From an uncultured Sutterella sp. (GTDB taxonomy: Bacteria > Pseudomonadota > Gammaproteobacteria > Burkholderiales > Burkholderiaceae_F): a stretch of 15,877 nucleotides of DNA. Made by a program: the position numbers and the translations under genes. Of this stretch, positions 6,439 to 14,832 are shown piece after piece. Every line of letters begins with the position of its first letter. The stretch's first letter is position 1. The DNA lies in NCBI GenBank assembly GCA_905206345.1, contig CAJLGW010000047.1:1-15877 (forward strand). Direction: 5' to 3'. The notes beneath the pieces were generated by a model. The model had not been told where the DNA came from. It searched no databases and saw only the letters and a program-made list of their open reading frames with translations.

Positions 6439-8913
6439 ATGGTTACAGCGATTCAAGTAAGAGGCGCTCGCGTCCACAATCTCAAAAATATTGATGTGGA
6501 TATTCCGCTCAATAAAATTGTGGGTATCGCCGGTGTTTCAGGTTCCGGTAAATCCTCCCTGGCTTTGGGCGTTCTTTATACCGAAGGTTCTCGCCGTTAT
6601 TTGGAGGCCCTCTCAACCTATACGCGTCGCCGTCTGACACAAGCGCCTCGTGCAGATGTTGATGAGGTCTTACACATTCCTTCTGCATTAGCTCTTCACC
6701 AACGCCCTCAAGTTCCTGGTATTCGTAGTACCTTTGGAACGGGAACGGAACTTTTAAATTCCTTGCGTTTAATGTTTTCCAGACTTGCGTCTCATCGTTG
6801 TCCAAACGGTCACTATGTTGGGCCGACGTTGGACGTTGCGGCCGAGCGTCTTTTAATTTGTCCCGTGTGTGGAGTGAAGTTTTTTGCACCGGGAGCCGAG
6901 AGTTTGGCCTTTAATTCGCAAGGGGCGTGTCGAACCTGCGATGGAACAGGGGTTGTCAGAACGGTCGATAGAGCAACATTAGTGCCCGATGAAACGCTCA
7001 CCATTGATGAAGGGGCTGTGATGCCTTGGAAGACCTTGATGTGGTCTTTGATGACAGATGTGTGCCGTGCAATGGGAGTCAGAACCGATGTTCCTTTTAA
7101 AGATCTAACGGATAAAGAAAAAGTCATTGTCTACGATGGGCCTGCCATTAAAAAACATATCTTCTACCATCCCAAAGGATCAAACGACGCAGCCGAATTG
7201 GATTTCACGTACTTTAGTGCTGTACGTACCGTCGAAAATGCTTTATCGAAAGTGAAAGACGAGGCGGGGATGAAACGTGTTGAGCGTTTCTTGCGCTTAG
7301 AAGAATGCCCCGACTGTCATGGGTCTCGCTTTTCTGAAGCCGCTCGTGCACCAAAGATCAATGGTGTAAGCATTGATGAAGTCTGTCGTTGGCCTTTGAC
7401 GGATGTTTGCTATTGGGTTGAGAAAGTTCCCGGGACGTTACCTAAAGAAATGCGTCCCATGGCTCAAAGCATTTGTGAAAGTTTTTCGCATACGGCCGCA
7501 CGGCTTTTGGACCTAGGGTTGGGTTATTTGTCTTTAGATCGAGTAGCGTCAACCTTGTCAACGGGGGAACGGCAACGCATGCAGTTGGCTCGCGCTGTCA
7601 GAAACCGTACGACGGGCGTGCTCTATGTGTTAGACGAGCCTTCTATTGGTTTGCATCCCGCCAATATTGAGGGGTTGAAAGCTGTGATGCGAGAACTCAT
7701 TGCCGATGGCAATTCCGTTCTTTTAGTGGATCACGATGTCGATATTTTGCGAGAAGCCGATTGGATCGTGGAGATGGGGCCCTCAGCCGGACGCGATGGC
7801 GGTGAAGTGGTGGCTCAAGGGACGGTTGGCGCCATTAAAGTGGCAGAGCAATCCAGAATTGGTCCGTATTTGGCGGGAAAGCCCGCGGTGGTGCGCCCTA
7901 ACATTTCTAAAGAAGAGGTTTTCTCTTTTGGCGAAATCGCTCTTGCAACCGATTCGATTCACACGGTTAAACCTTTAAAGGTTTCGATCCCGAAGTCACG
8001 CTTAACGGTCGTGACTGGTGTCTCGGGTTCAGGTAAAACTACGTTGATTCTCGAGAGTCTTTTGCCCGCGCTTAAGGCCCATTGTGATGGCGCGACTCTT
8101 CCCGGTCACGTGAAAAGCATCAGGGCAGACGGCATCAAAAATATTAAGTTGATTGATGCCACGCCTATTGGTACGAACGTTCGTTCGACCGTTGCTACCT
8201 ATGCAGGCGTGCACGATGATTTTCGTAAGGCTTTTGCAAGAACACCAGAGGCAAAAGATGCGGGGCTTAAAGCAGGGGATTTTTCTTATAACACCGGAAA
8301 ACTTCGTTGCCCCGAGTGTGACGGCACCGGCGTCATCAGTCTTGATGTGCAGTTTTTGCCCGACGTTGATATTCCGTGCCCCGTTTGTCACGGAAGGCGT
8401 TACTCACAAGACGCAGATCTCATTCACCACATCTCAAAGTCAGGCGACTCTTTGACGTTACCGCAACTGATGCAAATGGATGTCACAAGTGCCCTTAGAG
8501 TTACAGCAGACATGAAGCCCGTTAACTTAAATCTTCAAGTTTTAGAGGATTTAGGCTTGGGTTACTTAACGTTAGGAGAAGCCACACCGGGGCTATCCGG
8601 AGGTGAAGCGCAACGCTTAAAGTTAGCCGGTGAATTTACTCGTGGGCAAGAAGACAGTGTCTTTATTTTTGACGAACCCACGATTGGTCTGCATCCAGAA
8701 AATGTGGCGACCTTGATGGCGGTGTTTGACCGCTTGGTGGCCTCGGGAGCAACAGTGATTGTGATCGAGCACGACTTGGATGTGATTCGTAGTGCAGACT
8801 GGATGATTGATATGGGGCCGGGAGGCGGAGAAGCCGGTGGTACAGTGGTCTTTGCCGGTAAACCGGAGGATGCCCGTTTGGAAAAAATATCTGTAACGGG
8901 GCGCTATCTCTAG
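6439..8913 (+). CDS. UvrA-family ABC ATPase, short class II type (UvrA2-like)
   Basis: Tandem ABC ATPase of the UvrA family: DNA-damage recognition, or in some short paralogues drug tolerance. The 824-residue protein has Walker A motifs GVSGSGKSS (32-40) and GVSGSGKTT (527-535), signatures LSTGERQ (373-379) and LSGGEAQ (719-725), Walker B segments VLDEPSIGLHP and IFDEPTIGLHP, and zinc-type CxxC pairs at 164/167, 290/293, 624/627 and 647/650, plus an extra one at 141/144. From Walker A Lys38 to Cys164 is 126 residues, against about 216 in E. coli UvrA. The missing segment matches the UvrB-binding domain. The first signature is divergent (STGER for SGGEA). The start ATG is preceded by GAGAGA. 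Whether a full UvrA exists elsewhere cannot be told from this window. Confidence 0.9.
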   Translation: MVTAIQVRGARVHNLKNIDVDIPLNKIVGIAGVSGSGKSSLALGVLYTEGSRRYLEALSTYTRRRLTQAPRADVDEVLHIPSALALHQRPQVPGIRSTFGTGTELLNSLRLMFSRLASHRCPNGHYVGPTLDVAAERLLICPVCGVKFFAPGAESLAFNSQGACRTCDGTGVVRTVDRATLVPDETLTIDEGAVMPWKTLMWSLMTDVCRAMGVRTDVPFKDLTDKEKVIVYDGPAIKKHIFYHPKGSNDAAELDFTYFSAVRTVENALSKVKDEAGMKRVERFLRLEECPDCHGSRFSEAARAPKINGVSIDEVCRWPLTDVCYWVEKVPGTLPKEMRPMAQSICESFSHTAARLLDLGLGYLSLDRVASTLSTGERQRMQLARAVRNRTTGVLYVLDEPSIGLHPANIEGLKAVMRELIADGNSVLLVDHDVDILREADWIVEMGPSAGRDGGEVVAQGTVGAIKVAEQSRIGPYLAGKPAVVRPNISKEEVFSFGEIALATDSIHTVKPLKVSIPKSRLTVVTGVSGSGKTTLILESLLPALKAHCDGATLPGHVKSIRADGIKNIKLIDATPIGTNVRSTVATYAGVHDDFRKAFARTPEAKDAGLKAGDFSYNTGKLRCPECDGTGVISLDVQFLPDVDIPCPVCHGRRYSQDADLIHHISKSGDSLTLPQLMQMDVTSALRVTADMKPVNLNLQVLEDLGLGYLTLGEATPGLSGGEAQRLKLAGEFTRGQEDSVFIFDEPTIGLHPENVATLMAVFDRLVASGATVIVIEHDLDVIRSADWMIDMGPGGGEAGGTVVFAGKPEDARLEKISVTGRYL

Positions 8914-8930
8914 TAATGAGTCAAAAAACA

Positions 8931-8960
8931 CAAAACCCACCGAAATCTCGATGGGTTTTG
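8931..8960. terminator. Bidirectional terminator between the uvrA-like gene and adk
   Basis: CAAAACCCA (8931-8939) pairs with TGGGTTTTG (8952-8960), and an inner CGA/TCG extends the hairpin. On the minus strand the stem is followed by a TGTTTTTTG tract, making it a good terminator for adk. On the plus strand it is followed by CTTTATC, which is adequate for the uvrA-like gene. Confidence 0.75.
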
Positions 8961-8982
8961 CTTTATCGATGGAAGTACTCGA

Positions 8983-9636
8983 TTACTTCAAAGCTTCGAA
9001 AACACGAGCCTTGATTTCATCGATGGCACCCAAGCCGCTGATGCTGCGGTATTGGGGAGCAGACTCAACGCCGGAGGCAGCCAAGTCACCGTAGAACTTC
9101 ACCAAAGCTTCGGTTTGAGCATGGTAAACACCCAAGCGCTTCAAAACGACTTCTTCCTTATCGTCATCACGTTGGATCAACGGATCACCCGTCACGTCGT
9201 CCTTACCTTCAACCTTAGGCGGATTGTAGACGATGTGGTACGTACGGCCGGAGACCGGATCAACGCGACGACCGCTCATACGCGTAACGATTTCTTCGTC
9301 CGGTACGGCGATTTCGAGCACGAAGTCGATCGGCACACCGGCGGCTTGCAAAGCTTCAGCTTGCGGGATCGTACGGGGGAAACCGTCGAACAAGAAGCCG
9401 TTGGCGCAATCCGGTTGCGTCAAACGTTCTTTGACCAAACCGATGATGATTTCGTCAGAAACCAATTGACCCTTGTCCATCACTTCCTTAGCGGCCAAGC
9501 CTAACGGGGTACCGGCCTTAACGGCAGCGCGCAACATATCGCCCGTAGAAATTTGGGGAATACCAAACTTTTCTTTAATAAAAGCGGCTTGCGTGCCCTT
9601 ACCGGCACCCGGGGGTCCAATCAAAATTAAACGCAT
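8983..9636 (-). CDS. adk: Adenylate kinase
   Basis: Catalyses ATP + AMP to 2 ADP in the cytoplasm. The 217-residue product is full length, with the P-loop GPPGAGKGT (7-15), the STGDMLR AMP-binding segment, DGFPRT, and a long LID beginning GRRVDPVSGRTYH. The LID lacks zinc cysteines, as is usual in Gram-negative bacteria. AAGGAG lies seven bases before the ATG. The gene follows kdsB on the same strand, but a terminator lies between them, so adk probably has its own promoter within 9637-9711. I could not identify that promoter with confidence. Confidence 0.98.
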   Translation of the reverse strand: MRLILIGPPGAGKGTQAAFIKEKFGIPQISTGDMLRAAVKAGTPLGLAAKEVMDKGQLVSDEIIIGLVKERLTQPDCANGFLFDGFPRTIPQAEALQAAGVPIDFVLEIAVPDEEIVTRMSGRRVDPVSGRTYHIVYNPPKVEGKDDVTGDPLIQRDDDKEEVVLKRLGVYHAQTEALVKFYGDLAASGVESAPQYRSISGLGAIDEIKARVFEALK

Positions 9637-9711
9637 GACTTCACTCCTTAAAATTTAAATGTTCGAGCCCAATGACACTGGGCCCAACTGATACGTCAAG
9701 TATTCTAAAAC

Positions 9712-9742
9712 AAAAAAATGGGCTTTTCTTTGTTAAGCCCAT
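9712..9742 (-). terminator. Intrinsic terminator after kdsB
   Basis: ATGGGCTT and AAGCCCAT (plus-strand 9718-9725 and 9735-9742) form a perfect 8-bp stem with a nine-base loop. On the minus strand it is followed immediately by seven or eight T. This closes the lpxK-Trm112-kdsB operon ahead of adk. Confidence 0.85.
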
Positions 9743-9752
9743 GGCCGAAAGG

Positions 9753-10520
9753 TTAAGCTTCTTTGGCAAAGGCCTCTCTGACACGCTCGAGATCCTCTGG
9801 CGTATCGACGCCTGCGGGCAGTGCGCCTGGCAAAATCGTCACGGCAATCTTCACACCGTACCAAAGAGCACGCAATTGCTCCAAGCTTTCCCAGCGTTCA
9901 ATCGGGGCTTGTTCCCACTTCGGGTATTGCTTCAAGAACTTTACTCGATAGGCGTACAAACCGATGTGGCGCAAGGGATGAAGACCTTCGGGCAATGCAT
10001 CGGGATTTTCACGGAACGCATCACGTGGCCACGGAATCGGGGCACGGCTAAAGGTGATGGCATTGTTGTTATTGTCCAATGCCACCTTAACGACATTGGG
10101 ACTCATGAATTCTTCGATGCTGTCGATCGGGTGCGCGGCTGTGGCCATATCACACTCGGGGTGGTCTTCTAAGAGTTGAGCCACTTGAGAGATCACTTCA
10201 GGCGGAATCAACGGTTCGTCGCCTTGCACGTTTACAACAATGGCTCCCAAAGGCAAACCCATCTTTTCAACGGTTTCGGCCAATCGGTCGGTGCCGGTGG
10301 GGTGATTCTCAGAGGTTAAAACGGCTTTTACGCCATGGGCTTCGCAATCGGCCAAAATGTCAGGGTGGTCGGTTGCGACCATGACGTCTTTAGCGCCGGA
10401 TTGAAGGGCACGTTCAGCAACACGCACGACCATGGGCTTGCCACCGATGTCCTTTAAAGGCTTTTCCGGCAAGCGTGTCGATTTCATGCGCGACGGGATA
10501 ATGGCATAAAAAGCACTCAT
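9753..10520 (-). CDS. kdsB: 3-deoxy-manno-octulosonate cytidylyltransferase (CMP-KDO synthetase)
   Basis: Activates KDO with CTP to CMP-KDO for the lipopolysaccharide inner core. The 255-residue protein has the nucleotide-binding IPSRMKSTRLPEKPL (8-22), HPTGTDR (73-79), VQGDEP (98-103) and RHIGLYAYR, all typical of the family, and has the usual length. It starts three bases after the Trm112-like stop, with GAGGG embedded in the end of that gene as ribosome binding site. Its place after lpxK and the Trm112-like gene is the standard beta- and gammaproteobacterial LPS arrangement. Confidence 0.97.
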   Translation of the reverse strand: MSAFYAIIPSRMKSTRLPEKPLKDIGGKPMVVRVAERALQSGAKDVMVATDHPDILADCEAHGVKAVLTSENHPTGTDRLAETVEKMGLPLGAIVVNVQGDEPLIPPEVISQVAQLLEDHPECDMATAAHPIDSIEEFMSPNVVKVALDNNNNAITFSRAPIPWPRDAFRENPDALPEGLHPLRHIGLYAYRVKFLKQYPKWEQAPIERWESLEQLRALWYGVKIAVTILPGALPAGVDTPEDLERVREAFAKEA

Positions 10521-10523
10521 GAT

Positions 10524-10745
10524 TTAACCCTCACGAACAAGACTCAAGCGCTTAGCATAGGCTTCGCACTCTTCAGGGGAAAGTTTGTCAGCTTCTTGCG
10601 GGATCATATTGGGGATTTGGTCCTTCATTTGAAAGCCCAAAGCACAACGCGGACAAGCAAAGCGCGTTTTTTCTTCATCCCAAACCAAGGCACCCTTACA
10701 TACCGGGCACACGAGCGTGGCGGTCAAACGGGAATCAAGCTTCAT
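10524..10745 (-). CDS. Trm112 family zinc-binding protein (YcaR-like)
   Basis: Small 73-residue protein between lpxK and kdsB, where Trm112/YcaR homologues normally sit. It has CPVC at 13-16 and CPRC at 31-34, a four-cysteine zinc-ribbon-like arrangement, then the family's IPNMIP segment (compare DGIPVML in relatives). Eukaryotic Trm112 activates methyltransferases; the bacterial role is not established. Its ATG overlaps the last 11 bases of lpxK, and AAGGGG precedes it, so translation is probably coupled. Confidence 0.88.
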   Translation of the reverse strand: MKLDSRLTATLVCPVCKGALVWDEEKTRFACPRCALGFQMKDQIPNMIPQEADKLSPEECEAYAKRLSLVREG

Positions 10746-11754
10746 TTTTAACCCCTTTTTCTTTCAATTTGTTTTCAATAAAGTCGACCAAGTACGGATC
10801 AATGTCCACAAGATACTCTACCCAATAGATGCGCTCATCATGACCCAATTGCGGATGCTGACGGCACTTCACGGCATCTTTGCCTGTAATGAGAATGATA
10901 TCTTCCTTGGCGTCTTTAAACGGATTTGTATCAAACGCGAAGTGGTCGCCGAGTTCAACCATTTCACCTTCAATGTCATGAGCTCGAAGCATCGCAAAGA
11001 AGCGCCCCGGTGCAGCGATGCCGGCAGCCGCACGAACGGTTTTACCACTGGCTGCCAATTCATCCAAGTTAAGCGTCTTCGTACCGTCTAAAGAACGTGC
11101 CAAGCCTAAGACAGCAGTCGCGGCAAATCGAGGCGTACGACTATCAAAGGTATCTTCGGTGGCGTTCAAAACAATGGCATCGACTTCATCTAAGCGAGAA
11201 GGCGGTTCACGCAAGGGGCCGGCGGGCAATACCCAACCGTTACCCAAACCGCGAGCGCCCACAACGGCAATTTCCACGTCACGAGCAAGACCGTAGTGTT
11301 GAAGACCATCATCACTGATGATGAGGTCACACTCAGGGTACTTATCCAAAATCAAGTGAGCTGCCGCAATACGGTCGCGAGCCACAGCCACAGGAACACC
11401 CGATTGCTGAGCAATCAAAAGAGGTTCGTCACCCACTTCGGAAGCGGGGCTCGTGGGCGTGACCATCTTCGGCAATTCATCTTTGCGACCAAAACCGCGA
11501 GAGATGACGGCAGGGTGATAACCACGATGAGCTAGTTCCTTTACTAAAGCAATGGTCACAGGCGTTTTGCCGGTGCCACCCACGTAAATATTGCCGACCA
11601 CAAGAACCGGGACGGGTAACTTTTTAGGAACGAGCTTTTGACGGCGGTTATGACTTGCCCAAAGAAAAGCGACGGAAAGAGGACTGAGCGTGCAGGCAAG
11701 AAGACCTTTTTTGGTCCACTGACGATGCAACCAAGATTCGATACTAGCGCGCAT
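10735..11754 (-). CDS. lpxK: Tetraacyldisaccharide 4'-kinase
   Basis: Phosphorylates the 4' position of tetraacyldisaccharide-1-phosphate to make lipid IVA at the inner face of the inner membrane. The 339-residue protein has a hydrophobic N-terminal segment (LLACTLSPLSVAFLW, 18-32) for membrane association. The Walker A-type GGTGKTPV (59-66) follows VVGNIYV, and ISDDGLQHYGLARD carries conserved acidic and histidine residues. GGAGG lies about five bases before the ATG. It is the first gene of the minus-strand LPS operon. In many Burkholderiales exbB and exbD precede lpxK; none is present here. Confidence 0.96.
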   Translation of the reverse strand: MRASIESWLHRQWTKKGLLACTLSPLSVAFLWASHNRRQKLVPKKLPVPVLVVGNIYVGGTGKTPVTIALVKELAHRGYHPAVISRGFGRKDELPKMVTPTSPASEVGDEPLLIAQQSGVPVAVARDRIAAAHLILDKYPECDLIISDDGLQHYGLARDVEIAVVGARGLGNGWVLPAGPLREPPSRLDEVDAIVLNATEDTFDSRTPRFAATAVLGLARSLDGTKTLNLDELAASGKTVRAAAGIAAPGRFFAMLRAHDIEGEMVELGDHFAFDTNPFKDAKEDIILITGKDAVKCRQHPQLGHDERIYWVEYLVDIDPYLVDFIENKLKEKGVKNEA

Positions 11755-12177
11755 TGAATCCTCCGTTTAAAAGAGTGGGAGGAAGCAAACGTATCGGTAC
11801 GGTACTGTCTGAAGACATGTGTGTAGAGAGAATGATCTCATGAAAAACATTAACTAATTAATGATACACAAAAACTATGACTTTTCCTTGACAGAATGAC
11901 GACTTTTTAAAAAAGTTTTGCACAATAACTTTTCCTTTTAAATTTAACGACTTAGGGTATCGACAAAAAGTTGTGAACAATTATTGTGTAAAAGTAACAA
12001 AAAATGACACCCTGATGATGCCTAAGGTCTCAATTCTTCAAGCTTTTCTTTAATTGCCTAAAAAATACGCACGTCCTGTAAGTGATTGTTTTTGTTGAGG
12101 GCGACTTTTGGAATCTGTGAGGTAGATTTTCCAGACTCGGTATACTTTCAGGCATAACTATTTTTCGCTGATGATTC
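11755..12177. other. AT-rich divergent intergenic region between lpxK and xseA
   Basis: A 423-base gap with no supportable gene on either strand. It must hold the promoters of lpxK (minus) and xseA (plus). TATACT at 12141-12146 is a good -10 for xseA, but I see no matching -35. A TTGACA at 11888-11893 has no good -10 at 16-18 bases. Visible structure includes the dyad ACAAT-T-ATTGT near 11977-11987 and A/T-rich palindromic sequence near 11903-11917. No riboswitch or RNA gene was recognised. Confidence 0.5.
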
Positions 12178-13608
12178 ATGTTTTATCAAGAGCAAGTTCA
12201 TTCTTTTGCGCCGAACCCGATTTGGACCGTCACGGACTTAAACCGTGCGGTCTCCTCGTGCTTGGAAGCCAATTTCCCGCCTTGTTGGGTCAAGGGGGAA
12301 ATTCGGGGACTGACGATGGCAGCCTCAGGCCACTGGTATTTCACCCTTAAAGACGAACATTCTGAAATCAGCTGTGCGATGTTCGCAGGGGCCAATCGTC
12401 GAGTGACCTTTCGCCCCAAAACGGGCGACCGGGTTGAAGTCCGAGGGCGCGTGAGTATTTATGCGTCACGCGGCTCCTATCAGTTAGTCGTTGACGCTAT
12501 GCGCCATGAAGGTTTAGGTGAACTCTACGCACGCTACTTAGAGCTTAAAGCTCGACTTCAAGCCGAAGGTTTTTTTGATCCATCACGAAAAAAGGCCATT
12601 GCCCGCGTCAATTTCAAAATTTGCGTGGTAACAAGTCTTAAAGCCGCCGCTCTTCATGACGTCATTCGTACGTTGAAACTTCGTGCCCCTTACGTTCAAA
12701 TCACGGTTTTCCCAACGTCTGTTCAAGGCGCAGAGGCTCCGGCTGAAATTGTGAGAGCGCTTTTGCGTGCCGATCAATCCGAGGGGGATGTCGTCTTATT
12801 GGTTAGAGGTGGGGGTTCACTTCAAGACCTGTGGGCGTTTAATGATGAGCGTGTGGCAAAATGCGTGGCCCAAATGAATAAGCCCGTGATCTCCGGAGTC
12901 GGTCACGAAAGCGATGAAACGATTGTGGACTATGTTGCAGACCTCAGAGCGGCAACGCCCACGGCCGCTGCACAAGCGGCAACTGAGGACCAAGAGGTGC
13001 TATTTCAAGACCTCGATCACCGCTACCAAACGATCGCCCATCTCATGAGTCTGCGTTTGAAGAGTTTGAGGCAAAGAGTGTCACTTTTACGTCAAGCGAT
13101 TCCCAATCCTAAATTGCGCCTTCAAGCGCAAGCGGATCATTTCCGTCGTCAAAAAGGATTATTGGAGACATTTTTTGTTCAGCGTCAATATGAGCCCAAG
13201 AAATATGCGCTAAATGAAACGAAAAACGACCTCCACGCGCTTTTTAAAGAGTCCTTGAGCGAGAGGGCATTGGCACTTCAATACAGCAGCAGATCGCTTT
13301 TGAGTCCCTCTCAGGTGATTTCGGGTTACAGAGAAAGCGTCAAACGCAATCTGGCTTTCATGACGCAAGCACAAATCGCAACGCTCAAACACGCCCGTGT
13401 GCGTTGGGAGCGCACACAAGCGCTCATGGTTGAAGCCAGCCCCGAAACGATATTGCAAAAAGGCTACACCTATGTGACGGGAGACGATGGTCGCTTGGTG
13501 AAGTCTTCTCAAGTAGGGGTTAATAGTGAAGAGCTCACCGTGCATTGGATTGACGGCGTGGTGGTTGCCAAGCCCTTGAAGGCAAAAACTATCAAGGCCA
13601 ATGACTAG
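12178..13608 (+). CDS. xseA: Exodeoxyribonuclease VII large subunit
   Basis: Catalytic large subunit of ExoVII, which with XseB degrades single-stranded DNA from both ends to oligonucleotides. The 476-residue product has the N-terminal OB-fold (WTVTDLNRAV near 16-25, WVKGEIRG, GHWYFTLKD). The catalytic domain follows with VVTSLKAAALHDV, VLLVRGGGSLQDLWAFNDE and GVGHESDETIVDYVADLRAATPTAAA, and then a coiled-coil C-terminal part. AALHDV replaces the usual GAAIRDI at that site. There is no clear Shine-Dalgarno site before the ATG at 12178, but no better in-frame start is seen. xseB is not nearby. The end abuts sodB with 73 bases between. Confidence 0.95.
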   Translation: MFYQEQVHSFAPNPIWTVTDLNRAVSSCLEANFPPCWVKGEIRGLTMAASGHWYFTLKDEHSEISCAMFAGANRRVTFRPKTGDRVEVRGRVSIYASRGSYQLVVDAMRHEGLGELYARYLELKARLQAEGFFDPSRKKAIARVNFKICVVTSLKAAALHDVIRTLKLRAPYVQITVFPTSVQGAEAPAEIVRALLRADQSEGDVVLLVRGGGSLQDLWAFNDERVAKCVAQMNKPVISGVGHESDETIVDYVADLRAATPTAAAQAATEDQEVLFQDLDHRYQTIAHLMSLRLKSLRQRVSLLRQAIPNPKLRLQAQADHFRRQKGLLETFFVQRQYEPKKYALNETKNDLHALFKESLSERALALQYSSRSLLSPSQVISGYRESVKRNLAFMTQAQIATLKHARVRWERTQALMVEASPETILQKGYTYVTGDDGRLVKSSQVGVNSEELTVHWIDGVVVAKPLKAKTIKAND

Positions 13609-13681
13609 AACAATCGCTCACACTTAAGTGCAGAGCGTTTTGATATCATCAATGCGTTATACATTTTTCTGGAGAAAGACC

Positions 13682-14284
13682 ATGACTTTTGAACTTCCTC
13701 GCTTGCCTTATGCCAAGGATGCATTTGGCGATGTGATTTCCGCAGAAACGTTTGATTATCACTACGGCAAGCACCATCAAACCTACATCACGAACTTGAA
13801 CAATTTGATCAAGGGCACGCCCTTTGATGCCATGGGTTTGGAAGAAATCGTGTTGGCAAGTGACGGTGTGGCTCCGGCGGTTTTCAATAACGCTGCTCAA
13901 ACGTGGAACCATACGTTCTACTGGATGTGCTTAACGCCTAATGGCGCCGAAAAGCCCATGGGTGAGTTGTTAACGAAGATTGAAGAGAAGTGGGGCTCGT
14001 TTGAAAAGTTCCGCGAAGCTTTTGTGGCTCAAGCTGCCGGTAATTTCGGTTCCGGTTGGACGTGGTTGGTGTTGACCCCTCAAAAGGAATTGGCAATCGT
14101 CAATACCTCGAACGCAGGTTGCGCTTTAGCCTCTGACGATGTGCCTTTGTTTGTGGTTGACGTTTGGGAACATGCTTACTATATCGATCACCGCAATGCA
14201 CGTCCGGCTTATTTAAATGCTTTGTTTGATAAGCACTTCATTGACTGGGAATTCGTTGCTAAGAATTACTACAACGCAAAGTAA
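13682..14284 (+). CDS. sodB: Superoxide dismutase [Fe]
   Basis: Converts superoxide to oxygen and hydrogen peroxide in the cytoplasm. The 200-residue product starts at the ATG at 13682, preceded by GGAGAAAG. The open frame runs further upstream but without homology. Metal ligands are His27 (FDYHYGKHH), His77 (AQTWNH), Asp160 and His164 (DVWEHAYYIDHRNARPAYL). Gln73 in NNAAQTWNH is the active-site glutamine position typical of iron rather than manganese enzymes. FGSGWTWLV is intact. Two short dyads lie just upstream and a terminator follows. Confidence 0.96.
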   Translation: MTFELPRLPYAKDAFGDVISAETFDYHYGKHHQTYITNLNNLIKGTPFDAMGLEEIVLASDGVAPAVFNNAAQTWNHTFYWMCLTPNGAEKPMGELLTKIEEKWGSFEKFREAFVAQAAGNFGSGWTWLVLTPQKELAIVNTSNAGCALASDDVPLFVVDVWEHAYYIDHRNARPAYLNALFDKHFIDWEFVAKNYYNAK

Positions 14285-14309
14285 CGAGTACTGTTCTCTT
14301 AGAAACATT

Positions 14310-14339
14310 AAAGGCCATCAAATTTTCGGTGGCCTTTTA
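14310..14339 (+). terminator. Intrinsic terminator after sodB
   Basis: AAAGGCCATC (14310-14319) pairs with GGTGGCCTTT (14328-14337), ten positions including one T-G wobble, with an eight-base loop and a TTTTAT tail. On the minus strand the tail is poorer, so it may terminate the DUF192 gene only weakly. Confidence 0.75.
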
Positions 14340-14355
14340 TCATGAATCTGGTTTT

Positions 14356-14832
14356 TTAATCTTCTGCGGAATTTTTCGTGGGTTTTGAAATTTTCTCTGC
14401 ACGGCGAATTTTTGTTTGCAGAGCAATGCCGTGGCGCTTATACCACCCGGAGGGTACTTCGAGGGCGTAGCGAACCGGAACAGGGCTACAGTGCAAATCA
14501 AGCATGTTCGCTTGCATGCCTTCAAATCTTACCAATTGATCATTTTCATCGAAAAAGCCGACATCCAAATCAATGGGGGTACCTTTCATCCAAAAGCACA
14601 CTTTACGCATCGGTTCAAAGACAAAGAGCATACCCTTGGTATCGGGTAGATGTTTGATGCCTTGAAGGCCTTTGGTATGTTCTTGGCGTGTCTGAGCAAC
14701 GCCCACATCAAGTACATGATCACCCACCGTAATTTTCTCCGCCTGAGCGAGCGGTGCTACTACGGCAAGCGCGCAAGCAAGGGCGAAGGATCTTCGTTGA
14801 AAAAGGTCAAAAAAGTGGGTGCTATTGTTCAT
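14356..14832 (-). CDS. DUF192 family exported protein
   Basis: A 158-residue protein beginning MNNSTHFFDLFQRR and followed by a hydrophobic segment (16-29) ending in AQA, a likely signal-peptidase I site after residue 31. The mature part matches the DUF192 family: a short beta-rich domain with TRQEHTKGLQGIKHLPDTKG, MLFVFEP, VCFWMKGTPIDLDVGFFD and YALEVPSGW. Function is unknown; export to the periplasm is inferred. The RR before the hydrophobic stretch is only weakly Tat-like. The frame is open to 14880, but the ATG at 14832 is chosen because it overlaps the upstream cold-shock-domain gene's stop in an ATGA and has GAAGAAG before it. DUF192 beside a cold-shock gene recurs in betaproteobacteria. 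Confidence 0.87.
   Translation of the reverse strand: MNNSTHFFDLFQRRSFALACALAVVAPLAQAEKITVGDHVLDVGVAQTRQEHTKGLQGIKHLPDTKGMLFVFEPMRKVCFWMKGTPIDLDVGFFDENDQLVRFEGMQANMLDLHCSPVPVRYALEVPSGWYKRHGIALQTKIRRAEKISKPTKNSAED

Noticed and set aside
9052..9504. 150-codon open frame on the plus strand opposite adk
   Set aside because: It is the antisense of a clear adenylate kinase gene and has no domain signature or ribosome site.
9667..9683. Hairpin GCCCA/TGGGC between adk and kdsB as a second terminator
   Set aside because: The stem is only 5 bp with no T tract in either direction. It may be part of the adk leader, but no function can be assigned.
11888..11916. TTGACA at 11888 as the xseA promoter
   Set aside because: No acceptable -10 at 16-18 bases downstream, and it would leave a leader of over 250 bases.
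12012..12053. Tiny open frame (ATGATGCCTAAG...) before xseA as a leader peptide
   Set aside because: Only 12-13 codons, no Shine-Dalgarno site, and no attenuator-like hairpin after it.
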